Shown: piece after piece, positions 53,289-61,996 of the stretch
How the letters are laid out: every line of letters begins with the position of its first letter
Numbering within the stretch: position 1 is the first letter of the stretch
Assembly: GCF_036503815.1 (NCBI RefSeq)
Contig: NZ_AP027765.1
Location: forward strand, 1-64,000
Source: Escherichia coli
GTDB lineage: Bacteria > Pseudomonadota > Gammaproteobacteria > Enterobacterales > Enterobacteriaceae
Length of the DNA: 64,000 nt
Direction: 5' to 3'
Notes under the pieces: model-generated
The model's input: the letters and a program-made list of their open reading frames with translations, nothing else
Told to the model about the DNA's origin: nothing
The model's database searches: none
Made by a program: the position numbers and the translations under genes

Positions 53289-55912
53289 GCCACACTCCTG
53301 TATTTCTCATGTTCTTCCAGCCAGGCTTCCAGCGAAGCCATTTCCGGCCCTGACTTCTTCCACGCCAGCTGCCACACTGCCTCATGAATACTCAGCCCCT
53401 CTTTACGCTTCTGCTGCACAAACTCAAAATCCGGGCCGTCAGAGCTGTACATGGCGCGGCTTAACGGGTCCACAAACAGACGGTGCCAGGAGGAATGGTT
53501 TTCCACCTGCAGCAGGAAGGAACTGAACCACTGGTCTTTGGCCGCACCAAACTTACCAATCATGTCGCGCTGCAGTGGCAGGAACTGGTCCGGATACAGT
53601 TGGTTGTATTTCGCGAACTCCTTCGCACTCTGTTTGAGGATAATTTTGTAGGAGGAGTTACCCCATGCCGCGCGGGCAGCACTGGAGGCCTTATCAGAGT
53701 CAAAGTCGACGATGTTCTGTGTGATGGTGATATAGGCACCGGTATGACGGCGGGCCGTACGGTAGCCTTTCTCAATAAATTCACCGACCTTGTGATTTTT
53801 GAAGTCCAGCAGACGCCAGCCTTCATCAATAACGTTCAGTTTCTTGAGGTTACGCGGCGTGCGGTACATCCTGTTCTCGATGTAGATAATCAGGGAGAAC
53901 ATCACCGCAACCAGCAGTGACGGACGGTCTTCCAGTCCGCCCAGCTCCAGCACCACCATTTTTGCGTCATCCCGCAGGGACGGCTCATCAGAGTTAAAAT
54001 ACTGGCCGTAAGTGCCGTTGGCAGTGTACTGGTCAAGCAGCACAATCATTTCGTCCAGACGGCTGCGGATAGTCGGTGACTCGGCATACTGCTCGCTGTC
54101 ACTGGCGTTTTTCAGGAAATCCACCACGTCATCAATACGTGCTCTGTTCTCTTTGGCCAGCCAGGAGGCTCTGACCGCCTGCAACAGCAGACCTTCATGC
54201 ACTTCATCCAGGTTACCGTTGGGGCTGGCCATCACTGACAACTGGTCACGGACACGCTCCGCTGACTGGTCAATATCGGTGATGTTCGCAAACGGGTTAA
54301 AACGCAGGGTTTCACCGTCCAGATACACCCCGCCCATGTTCTCACACAGGGACTTGTATCCATCCCCCATGTCGAACACCACGGCAAAGCCTCCGGAGTC
54401 CAGCACGCTGCGGATAAGTGGCTGTATCAGCCCGGTTTTACCGGCCCCGGAGGTGCCACAGACCGCCATGTTGTAGTTGGTGTTATTCATCCCCCGGAAG
54501 AAAATATCGATAAACGCCAGCTGGTTACGGTAGGTGGGTGCCAGCAGACCTGCCGGTGTCAGGGGGTTATCCGCCACTAACGGCATCAGGTTGGCAACAT
54601 TAAAGCTCTCTGCGCGCTGAACCACTCCGGCCTCTTTCAGCTGTTTAAACAGCCCTTTCCCGGCCATAAAGGGCAGGGAGGTCAGGAAATTGCGCATGTG
54701 GTTAAAGCGCGGTGAAATCAGCTCAAAACCGTTTTTACGAAAGCTGTTCAGGATGTCCTGCTCCACTTCCAGCGCCGTTTCATTATTGTCCTTGCAGAAT
54801 GCTGTGATGTTGAGGAAGTAGGACACCACGGAGGACTGACCGGAGCCCAGCCGCTGACGCAGTTCCCCCCACTCCTTCGCCTCTTTCTCCACGGACGGAA
54901 ACCATTTGGCATAGGAGGTCTTCGACTTTTTCTCCAGGTCCATGTACTTCAGGTTGGCTTCGCTGTGGGTTTTCACCTGGTCTTCCACCACCAGAGTCAG
55001 CGTCAGGATGAACGGACAGGAGATGGACAGTTCCGGGTTCAGCAGGTTGCTGTAGTTGTCGGCCATGTTCCACAGGAAGGCGATTTCCGGGTTACGGGCC
55101 AGATGGAAATTCAGGATGCGGGCCGTGCTGTTCCTGCCGTTCTCACGCAGGCCCAGCGTCAGGTAATCTGCCCGGACCTTCAGGTCAAAACTGTCCTCCA
55201 CACACTGATAATTCAAATCAGAATACGGGTCCAGCTGACGTCTTTTCGGGTACAGGGAGTCCGGGTTATGGTTAATTATCTCCCCGACAATATCGATGAA
55301 AGCCTGTGCATCCACCGTCTGTGTGGTGATACTGGCCCCCTGTAACGACGCCCGGATGATTTTCACCAAGTTTTCCATTTCCAGAATGTCAGCCCGGCTT
55401 TTTTTCTTTGAGGGTGAACAGTACGAGATAAATACCCGGTAATGGCGCAGGGTCAGGGGCAGATTCATCCCCTCCGGCAGCGGAAACTGTGTCGCTGCCG
55501 CTTTCATATAATAGGCCCGGGTAATGGCGTTAAACCGTTCAGCCTGTTCACCTGACCAGGAGAACTCACGCAGCCCATATTCAATCCTGTCACCAACCAA
55601 CTGACTGGACATCAGATGGATACACAACGGAATACCGCGCGGCAGTTTGGTGCGCAGCATATGATCGAGAGCCTCCACAATGGACTCATTCGCCCCATTG
55701 ATGGGAATGGCTTCCAGAATAAAGCCCATCGTGGTGTCATTCATGAACAGACCGGATTCCTGGTTGTAATCACGGTACGGCAGCAGACGGCTGAACTGCG
55801 GGAAGCTCATTTCGCCCAGAACTTCATTGGCCTTTGCGGATTCGTCAGGCAGTTTCAGTGCTGTGACGAGGGAGTTAACCGCCTGAGTGACGGCCTCAAG
55901 TGGGTTATTCAC
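53285..55912 (-). CDS. traC: Pilus assembly ATPase TraC (VirB4-like)
   Basis: 875-aa cytoplasmic/peripheral ATPase that powers pilus assembly. Walker A is MAVCGTSGAGKTGLIQPLIR near residue 490 and the Walker B/DEGW-type motif is KKLNVIDEGWRLLDF. The whole frame is intact and F-like. Upstream is a 34-codon ORF coupled to traR. Confidence 0.95.
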   Translation of the reverse strand: MNNPLEAVTQAVNSLVTALKLPDESAKANEVLGEMSFPQFSRLLPYRDYNQESGLFMNDTTMGFILEAIPINGANESIVEALDHMLRTKLPRGIPLCIHLMSSQLVGDRIEYGLREFSWSGEQAERFNAITRAYYMKAAATQFPLPEGMNLPLTLRHYRVFISYCSPSKKKSRADILEMENLVKIIRASLQGASITTQTVDAQAFIDIVGEIINHNPDSLYPKRRQLDPYSDLNYQCVEDSFDLKVRADYLTLGLRENGRNSTARILNFHLARNPEIAFLWNMADNYSNLLNPELSISCPFILTLTLVVEDQVKTHSEANLKYMDLEKKSKTSYAKWFPSVEKEAKEWGELRQRLGSGQSSVVSYFLNITAFCKDNNETALEVEQDILNSFRKNGFELISPRFNHMRNFLTSLPFMAGKGLFKQLKEAGVVQRAESFNVANLMPLVADNPLTPAGLLAPTYRNQLAFIDIFFRGMNNTNYNMAVCGTSGAGKTGLIQPLIRSVLDSGGFAVVFDMGDGYKSLCENMGGVYLDGETLRFNPFANITDIDQSAERVRDQLSVMASPNGNLDEVHEGLLLQAVRASWLAKENRARIDDVVDFLKNASDSEQYAESPTIRSRLDEMIVLLDQYTANGTYGQYFNSDEPSLRDDAKMVVLELGGLEDRPSLLVAVMFSLIIYIENRMYRTPRNLKKLNVIDEGWRLLDFKNHKVGEFIEKGYRTARRHTGAYITITQNIVDFDSDKASSAARAAWGNSSYKIILKQSAKEFAKYNQLYPDQFLPLQRDMIGKFGAAKDQWFSSFLLQVENHSSWHRLFVDPLSRAMYSSDGPDFEFVQQKRKEGLSIHEAVWQLAWKKSGPEMASLEAWLEEHEKYRSVA

Positions 55913-55974
55913 ATGAATTCCTTAATTGAAAAATAAAGCGAGAAATGCGGTAGCCATGAAGGGAATACCTGTAA

Positions 55975-56079
55975 TTAACGCGCCATTTCCCGGCGCATAT
56001 ACAAAGATTTCTGTTTTCTGAATATCCACTCATGTTCATCCGGAATTAAATCAATATGTTCTGCGACTGACTTATGCAT
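55975..56079 (-). CDS. 34-residue ORF coupled to traR
   Basis: Small ORF MHKSVAEHIDLIPDEHEWIF followed by RKQKSLYMRREMAR. Its ATG lies inside the last codons of traR (8-base overlap), which supports coupled translation, and it ends 62 bases before traC. It is charged, without signal or membrane segment. F carries small unnamed ORFs between traR and traC, so this is probably one of them. Function unknown. Confidence 0.5.
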   Translation of the reverse strand: MHKSVAEHIDLIPDEHEWIFRKQKSLYMRREMAR

Positions 56080-56293
56080 AATGTTTTCTCTGTCTCTCCT
56101 GATACGCCTGACATTCAACGCACAACGTCACACCGGGAAATATTTCCCGCCGGGCTTCCGGAATAGGATTTCCGCATGCTTCACAGAGATAAACAGGAAT
56201 ACCATGAGCATTTATTTTCTGGCGTATCCGGTTTATTCCTGTCATGGTCAGTTGTTCTGTCACTGAATATGCTTCATCGACTTCATCACTCAC
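56072..56293 (-). CDS. traR: TraR, DksA-like RNA polymerase regulator
   Basis: 73-aa zinc-finger protein of the DksA/TraR family. Cys37, Cys40, Cys58 and Cys61 form the C4 zinc site (LCEACGN and LCVECQ). TraR binds the RNA polymerase secondary channel and imitates DksA plus ppGpp, altering host transcription. The N-terminal acidic tip (MSDEVDEAY) is conserved. Confidence 0.94.
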   Translation of the reverse strand: MSDEVDEAYSVTEQLTMTGINRIRQKINAHGIPVYLCEACGNPIPEARREIFPGVTLCVECQAYQERQRKHYA

Positions 56294-56427
56294 GGAATAT
56301 TCCTCCCGACATGTTCTGACACGCTACCGCCCATCCCTTTTCACGCACAGGGCACTCGTTTTACAGGCAGATTTTGAATACAGAAAGCCCGCCGGCATTA
56401 CCGGCTGATATACAACTTCAGGGCCAG

Positions 56428-56943
56428 TTAATTAATACGTGGTTTTCCCCACGCAGACGGTTTAATAACAAAAAACACGCTGGATGGCTGATGATAAACA
56501 TCCTGGTTATCAATATAAGGCGCTATCCATAATGCTGCCGTCTGCTCACCCGTTCTTAGCGGACGGGGAGGTGTTACCGGCGTAACTGAACTGACCGGAA
56601 CAACCGTTTTCACTTCCCGGGCAGCGGTAAACAGCGGGCGTGGTGCCAACAGTTTCTGCTCCGGAAGTGCCGTCACCGCAGGTCTGCTGCCGGACGGAGT
56701 GGTCGCGGTGACGGTCTGCACCGGCATTGTCCGGAAGTTCCCTTCAGCCAGGCGCGGCAGTGATGCCGCAACCGGCTTTGCTTCTGAGGGCTGCTCCAGT
56801 TTTTTGGCCTTCTCATTGGCCTGCTCCATCGTCATACAGGTATCGGATGTGGTGGCGTTACACTCAAATTCCGTACTGGTTCCAGCACATCCGGAAAGTA
56901 ATAAGGTCCCCAGCAGAGGAATAAATAAAGAAATCTGTTTCAT
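56428..56943 (-). CDS. traV: Outer-membrane lipoprotein TraV
   Basis: 171-aa lipoprotein (VirB7-like), lipobox LSGC with Cys19. It anchors the TraK/TraB core complex to the outer membrane. Two further Cys (TEFECNATTSDTCM) follow. Its ATG overlaps the trbG stop (ATGA), so translation is coupled to trbG. Confidence 0.94.
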   Translation of the reverse strand: MKQISLFIPLLGTLLLSGCAGTSTEFECNATTSDTCMTMEQANEKAKKLEQPSEAKPVAASLPRLAEGNFRTMPVQTVTATTPSGSRPAVTALPEQKLLAPRPLFTAAREVKTVVPVSSVTPVTPPRPLRTGEQTAALWIAPYIDNQDVYHQPSSVFFVIKPSAWGKPRIN

Positions 56944-57198
56944 TGTCCCTCACCTTTCTCATCGAAGTTCACAAAATCATTCTTCAAATCCCTGACCGTA
57001 CAGGTTTTTACAATGTCAGGATTTTCAAAAACCGTATTCCGTGATGATTTATAAATATATGCCACAATGCGTTCCCCCCCCCCCCCCCGCATCAGGTTCT
57101 GGTGCACTGACTTCACATAACGGAGGTGTTATTCCGGACTCATACAGCACCGGATAATTTATTTTTTTGGCGCTGCCATCAGAAACCAGCTTATTCAT
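56940..57198 (-). pseudogene. trbG: trbG with frame-breaking poly-G tract
   Basis: Small tra protein. The 5' part starts MNKLVSDGSAKKINYPVLYE and reaches PEPDA; then comes a run of 15 Gs (57074-57088 as Cs on the plus strand). With 15 Gs the frame ends soon after (THCGIYL and stop). With 14 or 17 Gs it would continue RIVAYIYKSSRNTVFENPDI and on to the stop overlapping traV, giving about 85 residues, close to the F length of 83 as remembered. The gene is thus off as written, either by phase variation or by a sequence error in the homopolymer. Confidence 0.8.
57074..57088. repeat. Homopolymer of 15 C (poly-G in trbG)
   Basis: Fifteen consecutive cytosines on the plus strand. Such a long GC homopolymer is unusual in enterobacterial plasmids and lies inside the trbG coding sequence, where each one-base change alters the frame. 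Confidence 0.95.
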
Positions 57199-57511
57199 CA
57201 AGGAGTTCCTTATATTTCTGAATAATTCTGTCGATTAGTTCTTTCACCGGAACAGATTTTCCGCCACCGGATTGTCCGGCAACCACAATATGCCCCGGAG
57301 AAGAAAATAAGCTCATCGACATACCCTTCTTCATCACACCGACAGCAGCTATATTAAAATTGTGCGGCAATGATTCAGAACTGAATTCCTTCGGTGCAGG
57401 AAGTACGATTCTTGTGGTGCAGTTACTGAGAACAGCATGCATAAAATCATCTGATACGCTTTTATCCGGTACAGAGCAGGCAGTAATAACATTAATATTA
57501 CGCATGTTCAT
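57191..57511 (-). CDS. trbD: TrbD, with a P-loop-like motif
   Basis: 106-aa protein in the trbD position. ATG 57511 (MNMRNINVITACSVPDK) overlaps the end of the ancestral traP frame, and its stop overlaps trbG. The C-terminal half contains PGHIVVAGQSGGGKSVPVKE, a perfect Walker A (GQSGGGKS), but no Walker B is seen and the protein ends 30 residues later. It therefore resembles only the first part of an FtsK/VirB4-like motor. Role in F unknown; it is not essential. Confidence 0.75.
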   Translation of the reverse strand: MNMRNINVITACSVPDKSVSDDFMHAVLSNCTTRIVLPAPKEFSSESLPHNFNIAAVGVMKKGMSMSLFSSPGHIVVAGQSGGGKSVPVKELIDRIIQKYKELLDE

Positions 57512-58059
57512 TTTTATCTCCGTTGTTTCTGTTTGTTCTGTCATCAGGAAAATAAACAGGGCATTTCCTGATTTTTTCCGGCAGGGAAGCATCTTCCGTA
57601 TAAACTTCCGCCAGACGTTCATCTGCGGTTACCACCCGGATATTTCCCGGTGATCGCTGCCAGCGAGACATACATCAATGCCAGTGTTGTCCATAATGCG
57701 GTAACCAGTTGCATCAGTGACCGGTCAGTTTCCCTGACATAATCTGCAGCATCAGCCGCGCGGTAATGGCAGATATCCTGTATCTCTGATCTGCCTGAAG
57801 AATCAGAGGAAGAAAACCAGCATTCACTGACCGGGAACTGTCCGGCAGGTGCTGTTTGTCTTACGAAGTTAATCTCCTTAACCAGTAATTTCCCCGGCGT
57901 GGTGTTGTCCTTCCATAAAACAAACAGAGCCATCAGGGCCATTGTGGCCAGTGGAAGAATGACGGTGTACTGCAAACACCAGAACAGTCCTCGCAGAACC
58001 CGGGCGACAACATACCGGGCGGCATGGCACGCCTGACGGGACGACATATTATTTGCCAT
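57498..58059 (-). pseudogene. traP: traP, frameshifted near the C-terminus
   Basis: TraP stabilises TraB-containing core structures but is not essential. The first ~135 codons read normally (MANNMSSRQACHAARYVVAR, two membrane helices) until ITGKYP, then GGNRR and stop at 57619. In another frame the sequence continues RVVTADERLAEVYTEDASLP to NEHA and a stop at 57498, matching the known TraP tail. The span is 562 bases, 29 fewer than needed for a 196-aa TraP, and TATCCGG at the junction suggests deletion between short direct repeats. A 146-aa truncated protein may still be made. Confidence 0.78.
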
Positions 58060-59476
58060 CGTTGCCCCCTCCCTGGCTGCCGGACATAAACTGCTGCGGA
58101 TTCAGGTTGCCCAGCTGCTTCAGCATCTGGTCAGTATTAAAGCCGTTAAGATGACTTTCAGCTGATGGCGGAACAGGAACCGGACTTTCCGGATTCTCCT
58201 CTTCCGCTCTGTTCTGCGTGCGTTCCAGCGCCATCTCTTCCACGGTTTTCAGCTGGAAGCCGTCCTGGAACACCACGGTCACTTCATTGCCCGCACCAAT
58301 CGGTATCACCGGGTGATACTGTTCGGCACGTTTGATGTAGTAGTCACTGAGCGTCTGTGCCGCTTTCGATGCACCGCCACCGATACCCATTTTAAGGACA
58401 TCGCCGGCCCCGTAAGCGGCAGTGGCCCCCAGCCCGACAGCCGGCTGGGAGGCACGCTCCATTCCCTGACCAATACCGTCAACAAATCCCGCACCCCATG
58501 CCCAACCGAGGATTTTGCCGTTACGCATCACCACTTCGCCCTTGATACCGTTTTTGCCCCGGAAGCTGACATGCCCCTTAATCGGCATATCAATGGTTTT
58601 GCCATTCTTCAGGCAGCTGATATTGCGGGTGCGAACAATGGCACGCTCACTGGACACATCCCCCCAGGCTTCCAGACCCACAAAACATCCCGTTGCGTCA
58701 TACGTCTTGCTGTTCGGCATTTCCACCAGGCCGGTGATACGCAGTTGCATCGGCACCGTGGATTCATTACCGGTGACTGAGGCATTGGCATCCGCCCCTT
58801 CAATCAGCATGGCTTTCGCAAAACTTCCTGACGGAATGTACGGCAGCGATGGTCCCTGTTTTCCCTCATTACGGGTAAACACCTTACGCTGTATCCGGTT
58901 AGGCACCGGCACAGACTGGTACGTCACCTGTGGTGGTGGCGTGACACCATTCCCGGGATAAAATGCCGTCGGCGGTGGAACAGCAACGCTGCCCTGCGGC
59001 GGGAAGGATACGGGGGTGTTTCCTGGCTGTGGTTCGCCTTCCGGGCCGGGCGGTGAGGCAGGCATCTGCGGTACAGGCTCACCGGTCGCCGTGACGGGAT
59101 TAGCACCCAGGGCTTTTACCTGCTCTGCCAGGGCGGCATTGTCCTGTCCCAGCTTTTCAATACGACGCTGGTCATCACCGCGCTGTTTGTTCAGAACATC
59201 CAGCTCACGACGGATTTCCTCATACTGCTTCTGCATCTGCGCTGCCGTCACCTGCATCTCTGTGGTGGCATGCTGACGCACCTTGTCATCAAAGGTCGTA
59301 TCCACCACACCGGTCATATCCGGCACAGGCTCCTGTTCAGCCACGGTTTCACCGTTACCGGACATGTCCACATCAGACAGATACAGTGCCCCACCAATCG
59401 CGGAGGCTGTACCGACAACCACAATCCCCAGCCACAGGTACTGCTTGCGTTTCACAATGGTATTGATACTAGCCAT
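58049..59476 (-). CDS. traB: Core-complex protein TraB (VirB10-like)
   Basis: 475-aa inner-membrane-anchored protein spanning the periplasm. One N-terminal helix (YLWLGIVVVGTASAIGGALYL), a coiled coil (residues about 65-110), a Pro-rich stretch (about 130-190) and the C-terminal VirB10 beta-barrel domain (IPSGSFAKAMLIEGADANAS). It forms the channel scaffold with TraK and TraV. Intact. Confidence 0.95.
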   Translation of the reverse strand: MASINTIVKRKQYLWLGIVVVGTASAIGGALYLSDVDMSGNGETVAEQEPVPDMTGVVDTTFDDKVRQHATTEMQVTAAQMQKQYEEIRRELDVLNKQRGDDQRRIEKLGQDNAALAEQVKALGANPVTATGEPVPQMPASPPGPEGEPQPGNTPVSFPPQGSVAVPPPTAFYPGNGVTPPPQVTYQSVPVPNRIQRKVFTRNEGKQGPSLPYIPSGSFAKAMLIEGADANASVTGNESTVPMQLRITGLVEMPNSKTYDATGCFVGLEAWGDVSSERAIVRTRNISCLKNGKTIDMPIKGHVSFRGKNGIKGEVVMRNGKILGWAWGAGFVDGIGQGMERASQPAVGLGATAAYGAGDVLKMGIGGGASKAAQTLSDYYIKRAEQYHPVIPIGAGNEVTVVFQDGFQLKTVEEMALERTQNRAEEENPESPVPVPPSAESHLNGFNTDQMLKQLGNLNPQQFMSGSQGGGNDGK

Positions 59477-60204
59477 CAGTTGCCCTCCCCGTCACGGATG
59501 ACATACACATCCATGCGCGCACCTGCCAGTAACTGGCTGGCAGGCTGGCTGAACATCACGGCACGGGTTCCCGGCTGCCAGAAGTCACTTTCCCGGATAT
59601 TCAGGGCAGACAGCGTTTTATTTTCCACGGCAAAGCGGACCATCTTCAGGTGATTCCCCGTCCATACGGCATCTGCCACTGAAGACAGCCCCGCCGGGGC
59701 CTGCAGGGTTTCCTTTGTCACCGGGACCTGATACCAGCCTGCGGGTAATTTTCCGCCACGGACGGCCTGGCTGATGATCACAAGCAGGGATTCGTAAGGC
59801 GTGGACGTTTCCCACGCACCGGCTTCTTCTCCGGTTCCGCGCAGGTCACTGACCAGCTGAATGGTACGCCCCGCGCCTTCACGGGGAACGGCCTGAATGG
59901 AAAGATTCAGACCACGTTCTGTTTCCAGAATGAACGTAAAGGGCTTTTTGTTGACGGTGGCAACCACCACACCGCCGGAGGCGGTCTGCTCATTATTGGT
60001 CAGGGCACCATCCAGACAGTTCACGGCGATAATCCGGTCACCGGGAACGGTAAACAGATTCGGGCTGGTATTGCTGATGGCAATACTGGCCTGACCACCG
60101 TTCACCATTGGCACCACGGTGGGGGCCAGCGTACCGTTTGCGGCCATCACGCTGCAGGAAAAAAACAGGCTGCCGAATATTATTGCCGTATTATTTTTTC
60201 TCAT
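59476..60204 (-). CDS. traK: Core-complex secretin-like protein TraK (VirB9-like)
   Basis: 242-aa periplasmic protein with signal peptide ending VMA before ANGTL. Its C-terminal domain contacts TraV and TraB in the outer-membrane ring. It overlaps traE by 14 bases and its stop abuts traB. Intact. Confidence 0.94.
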   Translation of the reverse strand: MRKNNTAIIFGSLFFSCSVMAANGTLAPTVVPMVNGGQASIAISNTSPNLFTVPGDRIIAVNCLDGALTNNEQTASGGVVVATVNKKPFTFILETERGLNLSIQAVPREGAGRTIQLVSDLRGTGEEAGAWETSTPYESLLVIISQAVRGGKLPAGWYQVPVTKETLQAPAGLSSVADAVWTGNHLKMVRFAVENKTLSALNIRESDFWQPGTRAVMFSQPASQLLAGARMDVYVIRDGEGN

Positions 60205-60757
60205 CGTCTGTTTCCCCGAAATTATCCAGCCAGGTCACCCCGTTTTCCCGCTTCAGAATAAGGATGTAATGTTTGATATCAGTGAAAGGTTTTGAATCAC
60301 CAATCCAGGTTTTAAGCACACCACGAATTTCCACACGGCCATACTGAGGCCAGACACGAACACTGGTCTGGAAAAAGGCTGAGTTCACGTTATCGTTTTT
60401 AATACGCTTCGCTTCTTCAGCCAGAATAACTTTCATCTGGTTCTGTGCGCCCGGGCGGATATATTGCAGAAGCGCCTGATGTGAGGCATCGGCGGTTTCT
60501 GATGAAACATTCAGACGGAGGGCAATAAATGACAGCGCCATCTGCTGTAAATAAGAGGCATCGGCACTGTTCTGTGACACGGCAAAGGGGGCATTAAATG
60601 CCATTGGCGTCACGGCAGTGCGTTGCTCATTCTGAAGACGGTAGTTATTCACCCCCTGAATGACGTTAACAGAGAGGCTGAGAACAATAAGCACTGACAT
60701 AAATATAAAGGCGATGGCCATTACACGACTGGTACTTAAACGGGCACCGTGTTCCAT
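60191..60757 (-). CDS. traE: Pilus assembly protein TraE (VirB8-like)
   Basis: 188-aa bitopic inner-membrane protein; one N-terminal helix (VMAIAFIFMSVLIVLSLSVN) and a periplasmic NTF2-like domain. Needed for pilus assembly. Follows traL by 21 bases. Confidence 0.94.
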   Translation of the reverse strand: MEHGARLSTSRVMAIAFIFMSVLIVLSLSVNVIQGVNNYRLQNEQRTAVTPMAFNAPFAVSQNSADASYLQQMALSFIALRLNVSSETADASHQALLQYIRPGAQNQMKVILAEEAKRIKNDNVNSAFFQTSVRVWPQYGRVEIRGVLKTWIGDSKPFTDIKHYILILKRENGVTWLDNFGETDDEKK

Positions 60758-60778
60758 ATAACAATCCTGGTATCAGTT

Positions 60779-61090
60779 CTATTTAATCCACTGCCGGAAA
60801 CACGAATCGGGAACATTATGAAAAATACCGCGCAGCAGGGCTGTTGGCATATACCAGTAAATCAGGTCACGTAACCAGGAACTGCCCCGCCCTTTTTTCA
60901 GTTTTTTAATCCCGAAATAAACCAGAACCGCTGCACCAATACCGAACAGATATTTCGATGTTGTGATACCCCAGCCAATACAGATTGCTGCGGGGATCAG
61001 TTCATCCAGTGGCAGGCCAAACCAGCGGCTCTGGTTGGTCAGTGTTTCCGGGAAACGATATTTCTTAAGTTTATTCTCGTCTCCCGACAT
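60779..61090 (-). CDS. traL: Pilus assembly protein TraL (VirB3-like)
   Basis: 103-aa inner-membrane protein with a hydrophobic hairpin ([20 protein letters not shown], then [19 protein letters not shown]). Starts [20 protein letters not shown], 14 bases after traA. Required for pilus assembly. Confidence 0.94.
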
Positions 61091-61104
61091 CGTTTTATTT
61101 CCTG

Positions 61105-61470
61105 TCAGAGGCCAACGACGGCCATACCCACAGCAATAAATACAGAGATGATGGCAAAACCGGCCAGGAACTTGACGTTTTTGGTCATCATGTACATGAC
61201 CGCACCGACCAGAACTTCAGCCAGAACAACCCATTTAACAACACTGGAGTCCTTACCGAAGGTCGCCTTAACCGTGGTGTTACCACTTGCCATCAGGTCC
61301 TGACCACTGCTGCCAGCGGCCATCGCCAGTTGCGGGAAGAACATCATCAGAACAGCAGCCGGGATCACAGCGCGAGCCAGGCGAAGCATATTCAGACGAG
61401 TGAATTTAGAAAAAAACGACTTCTTTTTGACGGGCGCAGAAGCACCCTGAACACTTAAAACAGCATTCAT
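61105..61470 (-). CDS. traA: Propilin TraA
   Basis: 121-aa precursor of F-type pilin. A 51-residue leader ends MAMA-type (PQLAMA) before [17 protein letters not shown], leaving a 70-residue pilin with two membrane helices ([17 protein letters not shown] and [20 protein letters not shown]). TraQ assists insertion, LepB cleaves, and TraX acetylates the N-terminal Ala. A ribosome-binding GAGGTAAC precedes the ATG. Confidence 0.96.
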
Positions 61471-61502
61471 AAGTTACCTCAATTTCGGATAAATGAATAA
61501 AA

Positions 61503-61898
61503 CTAGAGTGTATTAAATGTTATATCTTCCTCTTTATCTGCCTCCCTGAATATCTCCGAGTTATAAAAATCAGGAAACTTGATCAAATGATCAATAACTC
61601 TGTCTGCAGCCTCATCTGTTTTACACCATCCACTACGATTTTTGGCTGCAATAAGTAGCTGGTTAGTTTCATCATCCAGACGCATTGTCAGATACTTAAC
61701 CAGCGACTTACCATAGATATTCCCTGCCCTGTTAAACTTTGGATAGCGGTGAAGATGATCTTTAAGTCTTATTACTGCCTCAAACGATCGACTTCTTCCG
61801 CTTCTGTTACTTGCCTCAATTAATAGACTTTCCACATCTACAGGTAATTTTAGTTTTACCATCTTACCTGTTGCAGAACGTGTACCAAATCTTTTCAA
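61503..61898 (-). CDS. traY: TraY, relaxosome protein and tra-promoter regulator
   Basis: 131-aa protein with two fused ribbon-helix-helix modules (KMVKLKLPVDVESLLIEASN and KYLTMRLDDETNQLLIAAKN). It binds oriT to aid nicking by TraI and binds the tra promoter. TTG 61898 is favoured, as in F, because GGGAGG lies 7 bases before it; the GTG two codons upstream is less likely. Confidence 0.92.
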   Translation of the reverse strand: MKRFGTRSATGKMVKLKLPVDVESLLIEASNRSGRSRSFEAVIRLKDHLHRYPKFNRAGNIYGKSLVKYLTMRLDDETNQLLIAAKNRSGWCKTDEAADRVIDHLIKFPDFYNSEIFREADKEEDITFNTL

Positions 61899-61996
61899 TA
61901 ACACCTCCCGCTGTTTATCTTCTGGTTACAACTTATGTTTGCAGAATAATCAGAAAAGGTAAATAGACGGAAAGTCTATATTTTATTAACACTTTA

